Positions 51,145 to 60,679 of a stretch of 64,000 nt of DNA are shown one piece after another. Position 1 is the stretch's first letter. Each line of letters starts with the position of its first letter. This stretch comes from Nocardia mexicana NBRC 108244 (GTDB lineage Bacteria; Actinomycetota; Actinomycetes; Mycobacteriales; Mycobacteriaceae): positions 42,968 through 106,967 of the forward strand of contig NZ_BDBV01000018.1 of assembly GCF_001613165.1 (NCBI RefSeq), read 5' to 3'. The notes below the pieces were generated by a model that made no database searches, was not told the DNA's origin, and worked only from the letters and a program-made list of their open reading frames with translations. The translations under genes were made by a program, and so were the position numbers.

Positions 51145-52473
51145 CTACCTTTCCTTCGTGCGCCGCTCGCCGGTCGGCGAGGCGCTGTGTGCCGAGTCCG
51201 CTTCCGAACCGTCCTCGCACGGGTCGGAATGCCATGCGCCGAACGGGTCCTCCCACTGCGCGACCAGCTCCGGCGCACCGTGCACCAGCAGCAGTTCGGC
51301 GTCGTCGACCAGTGCCCAGTGCAGCGCCCGGCGGATCTCGTTCGGGTCGGCGTCACACACCAGGATCGACAGGGAGATATCGCGGTCGCCGAACTGCTCG
51401 TGCCAGCGCAGCGCCGCGAGCGCCCGCCGGTCGGGATCGGTGGCGGCACGCTCCTCGTCACTCATCGCCGCCAGCCAGCGACCGGCGCCCCCGACGCGCA
51501 GCCCGCCGCCGGCCGACTCCAGCCACACCACCTCGTCGGGCTGGGTGGCCAGCCAGATCCGGCCGCGGGCGGTGACGACGCCGTCGAACAGCACGTCCAG
51601 GGCCTCGTGCAGGCGGACCGGATGGAACGGCCGGTCGGTCGAGAATTCGACCAGCGCGACCCCGTGCTCGACGTCCAGTGGCGGCTGCCCGCGCAGCAGC
51701 GGGGCGTGCGCGTCGAAGATCCGGCCGCGCCGGGAATCCGCCGGAATTCCGGCAAGCAGCGCCTCGATTCCATTGGCGTCCAAGGCATTCGGCTCCCCCG
51801 CCCACGCCACGGGCGCCTGCGGGATCAGCCGATCCAGCACCGCCTGCAGTCGCGCCGCGTCGGTGCCGTCGAGGTCGCGCGCCGTGAAAACCACGGCGGC
51901 ATCGGCGAATTCGACCTGCCCGACGGCGAGCTGCGCCACCGTCCGATCGTCGTCGGCATCGGCCAGGCCGCGCTCGGCCAGCGTCTCCTCGCTCAGCGCC
52001 TCGGACAGCCAGGTCCGCGCGTCGAGGCAGGTGACCACGGCGTCGACGCGCACATCCCGCCCCGCCGGACCGTCCACGCGCCCGATCACCCCGGCGACCG
52101 GAACCTGCTCGATCGCGTGGCACACGGCCTCCGCCTCGAACGCCGGATCCAGCGCGATCACGATGCGCCGCACCGTATTCCGCGCGGCCAGCAGACACAG
52201 CAGCGGCAGCAGATCGGCGCGCAGCGTGCACGAGACGCAGCCGTGTGCGAGCTCGTGCACGGTGGTGTTCTCGACGGGCGTCGCGCCCTCGTCCGGCATA
52301 TGCGACACGGTCCGGCGCACGACGCCCTCGCGCAGTTCACTCAGGTCGTGCCGGACCACCACGGTGCCCGGCGCATACCGCAGCATCCGCGCCAGATGGT
52401 CCACGCCGGTCGCGGCGAGTCCCTCGAACCCGGCCAGCATCACGACCGGCGTGCGGCGGTCGGGGTGAGACAT
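51145..52473 (-). CDS. mrf: CobW/COG0523-like protein of the zinc-stress locus (Mrf-like)
   Basis: A 442-aa protein from ATG 52473 after AAAGGGGTTCC. It has the COG0523 layout: an N-terminal G domain with [14 protein letters not shown] (in place of the usual C-x-C-C), [10 protein letters not shown], and a CobW C-terminal domain ([33 protein letters not shown]). The Walker A region reads GFEGLAATG without the GK(S/T), so nucleotide binding is probably lost or altered. In Mycobacterium a CobW-like Mrf in the same operon recruits the hibernation factor Mpy to ribosomes at low zinc; the assignment follows context. Confidence 0.85.
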   Translation of the reverse strand: MSHPDRRTPVVMLAGFEGLAATGVDHLARMLRYAPGTVVVRHDLSELREGVVRRTVSHMPDEGATPVENTTVHELAHGCVSCTLRADLLPLLCLLAARNTVRRIVIALDPAFEAEAVCHAIEQVPVAGVIGRVDGPAGRDVRVDAVVTCLDARTWLSEALSEETLAERGLADADDDRTVAQLAVGQVEFADAAVVFTARDLDGTDAARLQAVLDRLIPQAPVAWAGEPNALDANGIEALLAGIPADSRRGRIFDAHAPLLRGQPPLDVEHGVALVEFSTDRPFHPVRLHEALDVLFDGVVTARGRIWLATQPDEVVWLESAGGGLRVGGAGRWLAAMSDEERAATDPDRRALAALRWHEQFGDRDISLSILVCDADPNEIRRALHWALVDDAELLLVHGAPELVAQWEDPFGAWHSDPCEDGSEADSAHSASPTGERRTKER

Positions 52474-52489
52474 CACCGGAACCCCTTTC

Positions 52490-52503
52490 GACAATGATTT
52501 TCA
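52490..52503. promoter_or_regulatory. Zur box 1, mrf side
   Basis: gacaatgattttca fits the pseudo-palindromic Zur consensus (tgaNaatNattNtca). It lies 17 bp upstream of the mrf ATG at 52473 and so likely controls the mrf-rpmE2-rpmF unit. Confidence 0.8.
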
Positions 52504-52544
52504 TTTACCGACGGCCAACGGTACAGTGTCGATCGACTGTTGTC

Positions 52545-52558
52545 GAAAATGATTGTCA
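52545..52558. promoter_or_regulatory. Zur box 2, rpmB side
   Basis: gaaaatgattgtca again fits the Zur consensus, located 51 bp upstream of rpmB. The two boxes are 55 bp apart and divide the divergent promoter region, one for each direction. Confidence 0.82.
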
Positions 52559-52609
52559 TTGCGGTGTGAGCGGACCGGGAGCACCGCCGTCGAGAAAAGG
52601 AGGGCTCCT

Positions 52610-52846
52610 ATGTCGGCTCACTGCCAGGTCACCGGACGGAAGCCGGGCTTCGGCAAGTCCGTCTCGCACTCGCATGTGCGGACCAACCGGCGCTGGGATC
52701 CGAACATCCAGCGCAAGACCTACTACCTGCCCAGCGAGGGCCGCCGGATCACGCTGACCGTCTCGGCCAAGGGCATCAAGACCATCGATCGCGACGGCAT
52801 CGAGGCGGTCGTCGCCCGGCTGCGCGCGCGGGGAGAGAAGATCTGA
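52610..52846 (+). CDS. rpmB: 50S ribosomal protein L28, zinc-independent paralogue
   Basis: A 78-aa protein from ATG 52610 after AAAAGGAGGG. It opens [20 protein letters not shown] and continues [20 protein letters not shown], the L28 pattern. Only one cysteine remains where zinc-binding L28 has four. It starts the rpmB-rpmG-rpsN-rpsR operon. Confidence 0.95.
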
Positions 52847-53010
52847 TGGCGCGCAACGAGATTCGGCCGATCATCAAACTGCGCTCGACCGCGGGTACCG
52901 GCTACACCTACGTCACGCGCAAGAACCGCCGCAACGATCCGGACCGGATGGTCCTGCGCAAGTACGACCCGGTCGTGCGCAAGCACGTGGACTTCCGAGA
53001 GGAGCGCTGA
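52846..53010 (+). CDS. rpmG: 50S ribosomal protein L33, zinc-independent paralogue
   Basis: A 54-aa protein whose ATG shares its A with the rpmB stop (TGATG at 52844-52848). [39 protein letters not shown] and [11 protein letters not shown] match L33. All cysteines of the zinc ribbon are missing. Confidence 0.95.
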   Translation: MARNEIRPIIKLRSTAGTGYTYVTRKNRRNDPDRMVLRKYDPVVRKHVDFREER

Positions 53011-53012
53011 CG

Positions 53013-53318
53013 ATGGCCAAGAAATCCAAGATCGCACGCAATGAGCAGCGCAAACTCGTCGTCGAACGGCATGCCGAGCGCCGGGCGGAGCTCAAGGAAC
53101 TCATCCGGAACCCGGCCACCCCGGAGGAGCAGCGGACGGCCGCGCAGTTCGCCCTGCAGCGGCTGCCGCGCGACGCCAGTCCGGTACGCTTGCGCAATCG
53201 GGACGCCACGGATGGACGCCCGCGTGGTCATCTCCGAAAGTTCGGTCTCTCGCGCGTGCGCGTGCGCGAGATGGCCCACCGGGGGGAGCTGCCCGGTGTA
53301 CACAAATCGAGTTGGTAG
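53013..53318 (+). CDS. rpsN: 30S ribosomal protein S14, zinc-independent paralogue
   Basis: A 101-aa protein, the long S14 form without the C-x2-C...C-x2-C zinc site. The features are [36 protein letters not shown] and [23 protein letters not shown]. It lies two bp after rpmG. Confidence 0.96.
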   Translation: MAKKSKIARNEQRKLVVERHAERRAELKELIRNPATPEEQRTAAQFALQRLPRDASPVRLRNRDATDGRPRGHLRKFGLSRVRVREMAHRGELPGVHKSSW

Positions 53319-53354
53319 ACCACCCCGGAGCTCTAGCCGAGAAAGGATGCTGAC

Positions 53355-53609
53355 ATGGCTGTGAAGCGAGCGCCGTCGAAGAAGGTCCGCGCCGAGCAGG
53401 CGCGCCGCCCCAAGAAGAACCCCCTGATCGCCGCCGGCATCGAGACCGTCGACTACAAGGACGTGAATCTGCTGCGCACGTTCATCTCCGACCGCGGCAA
53501 GATCCGCAGCCGTCGCGTCACCGGCCTGACCCCGCAGCAACAGCGGCAGGTCGCCACGGCGGTGAAGAACGCCCGCGAGATGGCACTGCTGCCCTTCACC
53601 AGCCGCTGA
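53355..53609 (+). CDS. rpsR: 30S ribosomal protein S18, zinc-independent paralogue
   Basis: An 84-aa protein. It reads [40 protein letters not shown] and [21 protein letters not shown], a standard S18 except that the N-terminal cysteines of the zinc form are absent. It is last in the operon and followed by a strong hairpin. Confidence 0.96.
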   Translation: MAVKRAPSKKVRAEQARRPKKNPLIAAGIETVDYKDVNLLRTFISDRGKIRSRRVTGLTPQQQRQVATAVKNAREMALLPFTSR

Positions 53610-53628
53610 GGAAGCTTGCGAACAACTG

Positions 53629-53660
53629 GAGAACCCCGGTGCGTACGCACCGGGGTTCTC
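53629..53660. terminator. Perfect 14-bp hairpin after rpsR
   Basis: gagaaccccggtgc (53629-53642) and gcaccggggttctc (53647-53660) are exact reverse complements with loop gtac. It lies 20 bp past rpsR and 21 bp before the convergent lectin-LysM stop, so it can act both ways. Confidence 0.9.
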
Positions 53661-53680
53661 TGCACATCGGAGGTCGGCCG

Positions 53681-54256
53681 CTACGGAATGGTCAGCACCT
53701 GGCCGACATTGATGGCGTCGGGGTTGTCGACGCCGCTGGCGCCCGCGATCTCCAGGTATCGGTTGCCGTCGCCGTAGAAGCGTTCGGCGATGGCCCACAG
53801 GGTGTCGCCCGGCTCGACGGTGTAGGTCTGGGGCTGGGGTGCGGCCGGAGGCGGCGGGGGTGGCGGCGCCTGCTCCTCGACGACCGCCGCCATTTCGATC
53901 TCGGGTTCCGGCGCCGGGATCGGGTTGTCGGTGACCGTGTCCGAGGCCCACATCGCGCTGCCGTCCTTGCCGTACAGCACGAGGTTGCGGTCCGATTGCA
54001 TGACCAGCCGGTCGACGTCCTTGCCGTTGGTATCGGTGGCCCACGCCGGGCCGCTGTCGGAGTAGAGCACGAAATTGCCGTCGTCCTGCAGGACGGCGCG
54101 CTGCACACCCTGTTCGTGCGTATTGGTCGCCCAGACGACTCCGCCCGGTTCGGAAAGCACCAGGTTACCGTCGTTCTGAAGCGTCAGGGTGTACGCACCG
54201 CCCTGGAGAGATTGGCCGAGACCGAGTTCATCGCCTACGTTCAGGGAGTCTCCCAC
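53681..54256 (-). CDS. B-lectin and LysM domain protein
   Basis: A 191-aa protein from GTG 54256 after AAAGGAACCACC. Residues ~1-110 form a monocot-mannose-binding (B-lectin) prism with three QxDxNxVxY-type sites: QNDGNLVLS (degenerate), QDDGNFVLY and QSDRNLVLY. A Pro-rich linker (seven prolines in a row) leads to a C-terminal LysM domain (YTVEPGDTLWAIAERFYGDG...INVGQVLTIP). No signal peptide is present, so export is unclear. Similar mycobacterial lectins (MSMEG_3662-like) bind mannose-rich glycans. Confidence 0.92.
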   Translation of the reverse strand: MGDSLNVGDELGLGQSLQGGAYTLTLQNDGNLVLSEPGGVVWATNTHEQGVQRAVLQDDGNFVLYSDSGPAWATDTNGKDVDRLVMQSDRNLVLYGKDGSAMWASDTVTDNPIPAPEPEIEMAAVVEEQAPPPPPPPAAPQPQTYTVEPGDTLWAIAERFYGDGNRYLEIAGASGVDNPDAINVGQVLTIP

Positions 54257-54455
54257 GGTGGTTCCTTTCGGAGAAGGGGATCACTTCGTCGGTAGCTCGA
54301 TGGCGCCCGAACCGCGTTCGCTCATCGTTTGCGAACGATAGTTGGCGGACCCCCGGACCGCAGCGTTTACGCGCAGTCGTTGCAGAAAGTTCACTGGCTC
54401 GTCGGGCGCGTGACCGGTGCGGAGGGCCGGTCGCCGCCCACTAGGGTGGACGATC

Positions 54456-54917
54456 ATGAACTGGATCTCGCGTGGACGCCGCGCGGCCGCCGCCGGTGCA
54501 CTGTTGCCGATCCTGCTGGCCGCGGCGTGCGGCGGCACGGACGACGGTGGGACACAAGCGAATACGAGCACGAGCGCGACCTCGGGCCCGAATACCCCGA
54601 CCGAGCTGGAGCAACCGCAGCCCGGGCGGATGTTCACCGCGAACCCCGCCCTCGTCGGCGCCCGGCCGATCCCGTTCGAAAGCTGGAATCGGGTTGCCCC
54701 CGACCGGATCGCGGTGAATTTCCAGGTCGGCTCGCCCGAATGCTACGGCGTGGACGCGAGCACCACCGAGACCGACAGCACGGTCACCGTCGAACTGCGG
54801 TCGGGAACACTGCCGGAGGCGGTCGGGCGGATGTGCACGATGATCGCGGTGTTCGGCACTCTGGAGGTGCCGTTGAAGCAGCCGCTCGGCGATCGAAAGG
54901 TGCTCAGCGCCAAATAG
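54456..54917 (+). CDS. Small lipoprotein, function unknown
   Basis: A 153-aa protein from ATG 54456. The signal AAAAGALLPILLAAACGG has lipobox LAAAC. After a Thr/Ser/Gly linker the mature domain has two cysteines (GSPECYGVDAS, GRMCTMIAVF) likely joined by a disulfide, with a beta pattern around STVTVELRSGTLP. A tagggt hexamer at 54441-54446 lies 9 nt before the ATG. It is divergent from the lectin gene. The domain resembles small secreted proteins of Nocardia but I cannot name it. Confidence 0.8.
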   Translation: MNWISRGRRAAAAGALLPILLAAACGGTDDGGTQANTSTSATSGPNTPTELEQPQPGRMFTANPALVGARPIPFESWNRVAPDRIAVNFQVGSPECYGVDASTTETDSTVTVELRSGTLPEAVGRMCTMIAVFGTLEVPLKQPLGDRKVLSAK

Positions 54918-54973
54918 ATTCGGCGCAAGCACAAATGCAAGAACAAAGGGAAGACGTCGATCCGAGGTGTTCG

Positions 54974-54989
54974 TGTGACGTCGGTCACT
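54974..54989. promoter_or_regulatory. Near-perfect CRP-type site
   Basis: tgtgacgtcggtcact matches TGTGA-N6-TCACA except for the last base. It sits in the 332-bp gap (54918-55249) between the lipoprotein and purH, downstream of both, with no gene start nearby, so its function is doubtful. Apart from a hairpin at 55181 the gap holds nothing else. Confidence 0.3.
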
Positions 54990-55180
54990 ATACGGCCTCG
55001 TGCTGCATTTATAGCTTCGTGATGTCGCGCGAGACCGCCGCGCCGGTGATACGTTCCCTGACACAAGCCACACGAGCCCCTGACACAAACCACACGAGCC
55101 ACCCGACTCGCGCCCGGCCCTCGGCCGGGACAGCGAAACCCGGGTGCCGGGATGAGGAAGGCCCGGCGGCTGGATGAGAC

Positions 55181-55217
55181 GAAGCCCTGCGCGGAACGGT
55201 ATTTCGCGCAGGGCTTC
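55181..55217. terminator. 13-bp hairpin past purH
   Basis: gaagccctgcgcg (55181-55193) and cgcgcagggcttc (55205-55217) are exact reverse complements with an 11-nt loop, 33 bp past the purH stop. On the plus strand it is followed by ttcttcg. Confidence 0.8.
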
Positions 55218-55249
55218 TTCTTCGTGACGACTCGGTCTTCGGCGGTGAC

Positions 55250-56812
55250 TCAGTGCGCGAAGTGGCGCGCCCCCGTCAGGTACATCGTCAGCCCGGCTTC
55301 CTTGCAGGCATCGATGGTCAGCTGGTCGCGCACCGAACCGCCCGGCTGCACAATGGCTTTCACGCCCGCCGCGATCAGCTGCTGCGGCCCGTCCGGGAAC
55401 GGGAAGTAGGCGTCCGACGCCGCGACCGAACCCTTCGCGCGGTCACCGGCGCGCAGCACCGCCAGATGCACCGCGTCGACCCGGTTGACCTGCCCCATAC
55501 CGACTCCCACCGAGGCGCCGTCGTGCGCCAGCAGGATGGCGTTCGACTTCACCGCACGGCAGGCGCGCCAGGCGAATTCGAGATCGGCGAGGGTTGCCGC
55601 ATCGGCCGCCTCGCCCGCGGCGAGCGTCCAGTTGGCCGGGTCGTCGCCCTCGGCGTCGACGATGTCGGACTGCTGCAGCAGCGCACCGCCGCTGATCGGG
55701 CGCAGCTCCACACCCCCGCGGCGCGGTTGATCGGCGACCAGGATGCGCACATTCTTCTTGCGCTGCAACACTTCCACCGCACCGTCGGCATAGCCGGGCG
55801 CCACGATCACCTCGGTGAAGATCTCGGCCACCTGCTCGGCCATCTCCACGGTCACCTCACGGTTGGCCGCGATGACGCCGCCGAACGCGCTGACCGGATC
55901 GCAGGCGTGCGCCTTGCGGTGCGCCTCGGCGATATCGGCGCCGACCGCGATGCCGCAGGGGTTGGCATGCTTCACGATCGCCACGGTGGGCGCCGTGTGG
56001 TCCCACGCCGCGCGCCAGGCGGCGTCGGCATCGGTGTAGTTGTTGTACGACATCTCCTTGCCGTGCAACTGCTTTGCCTGCGCCAGGCCGCCGCCCGCAC
56101 CGTCGGCCGCGTACAGTGCCGCGGACTGGTGCGGATTCTCGCCGTAGCGCAGCACCGCCTCGCGGGTCCAGGTCCCGCCCACCCACTCCGGAAACTGTTG
56201 CCCGGCAGCGGCGTCGGCGGTCAGCACGCTGGTCATCCAGCTCGCCACCGCGACGTCATAGCTCGCGGTGTGCTGGAAGGCCTTGGCCGCCAGCATGGTT
56301 CGCTCGGCGAGGGTGAATCCGCCGGACTTCACCGCGGCCAGCGCGTCGTCGTAGTCACCGGTATCGACGACCACCGCCACGGACGGATGATTCTTGGCGG
56401 CCGCGCGCACCATGGACGGGCCGCCGATGTCGATCTGCTCGACGCATTCATCGGGGGTGGCGCCGCTCGCGACGGTCTCGGTGAACGGATACAGGTTCAC
56501 CACCACCAGGTCGAAGGCCTCCACGCCCAGCTCGACCAGCTGTTCGGCGTGCTCCGGCTTGCGCAGGTCGGCCAGGATGCCGGCGTGCACCCGCGGGTGC
56601 AGCGTCTTCACCCGCCCGTCCAGGGTCTCCGGAAAACCGGTCAGGTCCTCCACCTTGGTCACCGGGACGCCGGCGTCGGCGATGCGCCCCGCGGTCGACC
56701 CGGTCGACACCAGCTCCACGCCCGCCGCGTGCAGTCCGGTGGCCAGCTCGACGAGCCCGGCCTTGTCGTAGACGCTGACCAGCGCCCTGCGGATCGGTTT
56801 GCGCTCAGTCAC
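55250..56812 (-). CDS. purH: Bifunctional AICAR formyltransferase / IMP cyclohydrolase
   Basis: A 520-aa protein that performs the last two steps of IMP synthesis. The N-terminal cyclohydrolase domain has [44 protein letters not shown] and [10 protein letters not shown]. The C-terminal transformylase has [55 protein letters not shown] and the end [10 protein letters not shown]...GARHFAH. GTG 56812 overlaps the purN stop (GTGA). Confidence 0.97.
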   Translation of the reverse strand: MTERKPIRRALVSVYDKAGLVELATGLHAAGVELVSTGSTAGRIADAGVPVTKVEDLTGFPETLDGRVKTLHPRVHAGILADLRKPEHAEQLVELGVEAFDLVVVNLYPFTETVASGATPDECVEQIDIGGPSMVRAAAKNHPSVAVVVDTGDYDDALAAVKSGGFTLAERTMLAAKAFQHTASYDVAVASWMTSVLTADAAAGQQFPEWVGGTWTREAVLRYGENPHQSAALYAADGAGGGLAQAKQLHGKEMSYNNYTDADAAWRAAWDHTAPTVAIVKHANPCGIAVGADIAEAHRKAHACDPVSAFGGVIAANREVTVEMAEQVAEIFTEVIVAPGYADGAVEVLQRKKNVRILVADQPRRGGVELRPISGGALLQQSDIVDAEGDDPANWTLAAGEAADAATLADLEFAWRACRAVKSNAILLAHDGASVGVGMGQVNRVDAVHLAVLRAGDRAKGSVAASDAYFPFPDGPQQLIAAGVKAIVQPGGSVRDQLTIDACKEAGLTMYLTGARHFAH

Positions 56813-57441
56813 CGGAAAACTCGCTCATCTGGGATTACTGCCTTTCGTCCATCGGAGACAATGCCTCGGGTCGCGACGGCGGCCACCACATCGGCCAGCA
56901 ACCGCCGCTCCACAACCTTGATCCGCTCGTGCAGGGCCGCCTCGTCGTCGCCGGGCAGCACCTGCACCGCCTCCTGCGCGAGGATCGGTCCGGTATCGAC
57001 ACCGGCATCGACCAGGTGCACGGTGGAACCCGTCACCCGCACCCCGTAGGCGAGCGCATCGCGCACCCCGTGCGCGCCCGGGAAGGACGGCAGCAGCGCG
57101 GGGTGGGTGTTGATGATCCGGCCGCCGAAACGCTCGAGGAATGCGGCGCCGAGGATCCGCATGAAGCCGGCGGACACCACCAGGTCGGGCTCGTAGTCCG
57201 CGACCGCCGCGGTCAGCGCCGCATCCCAGGCCGCGCGATCGGGATGGTCGCCCGGCGCCACCCGGAAGTGCGGGACATCGGCGGCCTGTGCGTGTTCGGT
57301 TGCGGCGCAAGGCCGGTCGACGCCGACGGCGACCACGCGCGCGGGATAGTCCGGCTGCCGGGTGGCCGCGAGCAGCGATCGCAGCAGCGATCCGGTGCCC
57401 GAGGCGAGGACGACGACGGTCGCGGGTGCGGTGGGCGGCAC
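56809..57441 (-). CDS. purN: Phosphoribosylglycinamide formyltransferase
   Basis: A 210-aa protein that transfers a formyl group from 10-formyl-THF to GAR. Motifs are [66 protein letters not shown] with the catalytic N-x-H, and [16 protein letters not shown] with the catalytic Asp. The start at GTG 57441 gives a short N-terminus; an in-frame CTG ~24 bp further upstream after AGGGAG is a rare alternative. Confidence 0.96.
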   Translation of the reverse strand: MPPTAPATVVVLASGTGSLLRSLLAATRQPDYPARVVAVGVDRPCAATEHAQAADVPHFRVAPGDHPDRAAWDAALTAAVADYEPDLVVSAGFMRILGAAFLERFGGRIINTHPALLPSFPGAHGVRDALAYGVRVTGSTVHLVDAGVDTGPILAQEAVQVLPGDDEAALHERIKVVERRLLADVVAAVATRGIVSDGRKAVIPDERVFR

Positions 57442-57529
57442 CTGCTGGGCGGACGGGGTCGTCAGCGCTCTACTCCCTGTGTGTCGGGGCCGGCGGAGTC
57501 GGCGGCTACGAGGGACCGCCGCCTAGAGC

Positions 57530-59053
57530 CTAACGACCGCCGGTTCCGCCACCGTCGGGCAGGTCCGCCTCTACCACTTCCGCGTCGACGATGTCGGCGG
57601 ATTCGTCCATATCGCCGGATACGGAAGCGGTCGCGTCGGCGAGGGCGGGCTGCTCCTCCACCAGCTCGCCCTCGACCACGTCACCGTCCACGGTGTCCGC
57701 CGCGGCGTAGTCGTCATAGTCGTCGTATTCGTCGGCGTAGTACCCGTCGGTGCCGTAATCGTCGGCGTACTCGTCGTCCCAGTAGCCATCGGCCGCGTCG
57801 GCGTATCCGCCCTGAACGAACGGCCCCGCCGAAGGCAGGAACCAGCGCGCGCACACCAGGCCCACCAGTCCGGGAATCGCCAGCCAGGCGAAGGTGAGCG
57901 CGACGGTCAGCCCCACCGCGGGCCCGATGTAGCCGAACGAACCCACCGTGCCGCCCGCCAGCGCGCCGAGCACGGCCAGCGCCGGCGCCGACAATCCGGC
58001 CGCCGTCAGGGTCGCCCAGGGCGCGCGGATCTCGTCGTGGGAGGTGCGCGCGCAGTCCAAACCGGTCCAGACGCCGACCGCGGCCGGGGCCAGCAGCAGC
58101 ACCGGCCACCAGCCCGCGGCGGGCCCGGAGGGCACCGCGGCGAGGATCGGCAGGCCCGGAACCGGCGCTCCCGCAACGGAAAACACGCTCAGCGCGCCCG
58201 TGCCGATGTGCACGTCGGCCCCGACCAGCACGCTGGTCGCGTCGATGGCGACATTCGGCAGGTACGCCAGAGACAGCAGGGTCAGGCCGAGCACCCCACC
58301 CGCATTGCCCGCCGCACCGTAGGTGTCGCCGATCCGCGACCAGTGTGCGAGCAGCGAGATCAGAGTGACCGCGGCCGCGACCGCCAGCAGCCGCAGCAGC
58401 GCGCGCAGCGCGGCCCGCGCACCCGGCTCCGCCCAGTCGGGCAGCACGGCGAACAGCTGCTCCCGCAGCGGATTCGGCCGACTCGCGATGCCCGCCACCG
58501 CCGCCAGGAGATGCAGGCCGCCCACCCAGCCGAACGCGGCCAGCGTCGCCGGCGGCTGCAGCGCCACCACGGCCGAGGCGTCCTCGGCCACGGCCAGGCA
58601 CACGGCGGTGATCACGAGGGGTCCGGCCAGCGCGGCGCCCACGATCCAGCCCAGATCGGCGCGAGAGGCGTCGGGTTCCACCGCCCGGGCGCAGTCGCGC
58701 GCCACGAACCACAGCAGCACACCGGTCGGCAGCAGCGGCAGCAGACCCAGCGACGTCTTGCCGATCACCAGCGGAACCTGGTGCACCGCAAGCCATCCCG
58801 CGGCGATCGCACCGGAGGCGCCGGTCATCGAGCTCCCGGCCGCCAGCAGCGTCGCGAGCACCACGGCCACCACGATGACCACGGTGAAGCCGGAGGTCCG
58901 CGCGGCGAGGAACGCCAGCACCTTGGCCCGCTCCGGGCTGAGGGAGAGAAAGACGTTGTCGTCCCCGGGAGTGCGGCCGGATCCCCCGCGGTGCCGCTCG
59001 GGCCTGCCCGGCGGTTCCCGGTGCCCTTCCCACCGAGCCAGCGAAGATCTCAT
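57530..59053 (-). CDS. DUF6350 multi-pass membrane protein, PerM-like
   Basis: A 507-aa protein from ATG 59053 after AAGGTGGTGGC. About ten hydrophobic segments span residues ~45-415, starting with TSGFTVVIVVAVVLATLLAAG. The C-terminal ~95 residues are strongly acidic with Tyr/Asp repeats (YADEYDDYDDYAAAD). Position directly before purN-purH matches Rv0955 (PerM), a mycobacterial divisome protein needed for growth under magnesium limitation and in chronic infection. Identity to PerM is inferred from synteny and topology. Confidence 0.82.
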   Translation of the reverse strand: MRSSLARWEGHREPPGRPERHRGGSGRTPGDDNVFLSLSPERAKVLAFLAARTSGFTVVIVVAVVLATLLAAGSSMTGASGAIAAGWLAVHQVPLVIGKTSLGLLPLLPTGVLLWFVARDCARAVEPDASRADLGWIVGAALAGPLVITAVCLAVAEDASAVVALQPPATLAAFGWVGGLHLLAAVAGIASRPNPLREQLFAVLPDWAEPGARAALRALLRLLAVAAAVTLISLLAHWSRIGDTYGAAGNAGGVLGLTLLSLAYLPNVAIDATSVLVGADVHIGTGALSVFSVAGAPVPGLPILAAVPSGPAAGWWPVLLLAPAAVGVWTGLDCARTSHDEIRAPWATLTAAGLSAPALAVLGALAGGTVGSFGYIGPAVGLTVALTFAWLAIPGLVGLVCARWFLPSAGPFVQGGYADAADGYWDDEYADDYGTDGYYADEYDDYDDYAAADTVDGDVVEGELVEEQPALADATASVSGDMDESADIVDAEVVEADLPDGGGTGGR

Positions 59054-59382
59054 GCCACCACCTTGTCGATCATCGGCACGGGCCGGAACGAGCCCGATCG
59101 TGCACGACCGCCGCGGCACCGCTCGGCACCGAGGACGGACTGCGGTGCAGGACACCCGAATCCGGCACCCTCGGCCGAGCGAAGATCCGATCCGGGTCCG
59201 CGACCCGGCGCCCCGGGCGACGACGGCCGGGCCCCGGCAGCTCCGGCCGTGCGATATACCGCCCGGACCGGCCGCTGCACACCTCACTCACAAGAACTCA
59301 GAGTGTCACCGAAACGCGCGTCGGCGAGCCAGGCGCGCCGTCAGAAGGCGCCACCGGACTCGCCGACGTGCGAAATGCGTTG
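59054..59382. other. Intergenic gap between perM-like and DUF5336 genes
   Basis: About 330 bp on the minus-strand transcript. No ORF of convincing composition and no clear promoter were seen; GC-rich in-frame extensions of the perM-like gene into this region lack a ribosome binding site. Confidence 0.4.
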
Positions 59383-60504
59383 TTACTTCTGGTCGTCCTC
59401 GGGGCGGAACGCCTTGGTGGCGTCCGCGGCCGGGTTGGCGGCCTGGCCCTCGCCGAACGGCTGGCTCTGCGAGCCCTGGGCGCTCTGGCCCGCCTGCCCG
59501 AAGTTCAGTCCGCCGTACTGCTGTCCCGCCGCGGACTGCGCGCCGAAGTGCTGGGTGGCGTTCTCGTCACCGGCGGGCTGCTGCGGGCGCTGCTGCGCGC
59601 CGTAGGCCGCCTGCCCGCCCTGCTGCGCACCGTAGCCCTGCTGGCCGTAGGGCTGCTGGCCCGGCTGAGCCGTCTGGCCCTGCTGGCCGTAGGACGGCTG
59701 CTGGCCGTACTGCGACTGGCCCGGCTGGGCCGCCTGCCCGGTCTGGCCCGGCTGACCGTACGACGGCTGCTGACCGTACTGCCCGTAGGACTGCTGACCG
59801 GCCTGACCGCTCTGCCCGTAGGAAGGCTGCTGACCGTACTGGCCGTAGGACTGCTGACCGGCCTGACCGCTCTGCCCGTAGGAGGGCTGCTGACCCTGGC
59901 CGTAGCCGGGCTGCTGACCGTAGCCGCCCTGACCGCCGAACCCGGCGGCGGGCTTCGGCGCCGGTGCGGACATGATCTCGGCCTCGAACAGCACGGCGAC
60001 GACCGCAGCCGCGGTCTGCACCAGGCCCAGGAACAGCACCACCCAGGCGCCCCACGCGAGGCTGATCTCGTCCGGCAGGGTGAACGCCTGCACCAGCAGG
60101 CCCAGGAACCCGGCGGCGCTGGCCGCGGCGGCCGCACCGACATAGTTCTGCTTGCGCAGCAGCGAAACGGCCGCCAGCAGCCCGCCCAGCAGCAGGAACA
60201 CCAGCAGCGGCGAGATGCCGATTGCCTTGAAGAAGGTCTCCGACTGCTCCTCGGTGCGCACGCCCATGCCGAGGTCCTGGGCCTTCGTCTTGGCGAAAGC
60301 GGTGAAGCCCAGCAGGAAGTTGATGATGCCCAGCGCGGCGACACCCACGGTCAGGAAGAACGGCAGCCCCTTGGCAGCCCCGCCACCCGATTCCGGGGTG
60401 CCGGATCCTGCACCGGTACCGCTTGCCGGCTGCCCGTAGCTGGGCGCTGCAGAGGGCGTCGGCGCGGGCGCGTTGTACCCGGAGCCCCCGGTCGGGTATG
60501 ACAT
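59383..60504 (-). CDS. DUF5336 membrane protein with Gln/Gly/Tyr-rich tail (Rv0954-like)
   Basis: A 373-aa protein from ATG 60504. A short Pro/Gly/Tyr-rich N-terminus is followed by four transmembrane helices (residues ~50-200: [81 protein letters not shown]). The last ~165 residues are low-complexity with repeats such as [19 protein letters not shown]. In mycobacteria the Rv0954 homologue belongs to the division apparatus and neighbours PerM. Here it is likewise next to the perM-like gene. Confidence 0.85.
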   Translation of the reverse strand: MSYPTGGSGYNAPAPTPSAAPSYGQPASGTGAGSGTPESGGGAAKGLPFFLTVGVAALGIINFLLGFTAFAKTKAQDLGMGVRTEEQSETFFKAIGISPLLVFLLLGGLLAAVSLLRKQNYVGAAAAASAAGFLGLLVQAFTLPDEISLAWGAWVVLFLGLVQTAAAVVAVLFEAEIMSAPAPKPAAGFGGQGGYGQQPGYGQGQQPSYGQSGQAGQQSYGQYGQQPSYGQSGQAGQQSYGQYGQQPSYGQPGQTGQAAQPGQSQYGQQPSYGQQGQTAQPGQQPYGQQGYGAQQGGQAAYGAQQRPQQPAGDENATQHFGAQSAAGQQYGGLNFGQAGQSAQGSQSQPFGEGQAANPAADATKAFRPEDDQK

Positions 60505-60679
60505 GTCGTCGTCTCCTATCGAGTCCTTCATGGTCTACACGGCTGGATGCCCTCACTGACGCTACTGCAATCGAGCGTCCTGGTCACGGGCACAGCATGC
60601 GGGTAGATACTCCCCGGTTCCCGATGAACTCGCGAACCGGCCGAATCGTGATGCAGGCGAGACGATGGGAGGTGTCCGA

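Noticed and set aside
54308..54320. LexA/SOS-box-like palindrome cgaaccgcgttcg
   Set aside because: The centre is 3 nt, not the 4 nt of the actinobacterial SOS box, and it lies in front of a lectin and a lipoprotein gene with no repair role.
58037..59975. Two long plus-strand ORFs across perM-like and DUF5336 genes
   Set aside because: They cross two genes on the other strand, are Arg/Pro/Gln rich and have no ribosome binding site.
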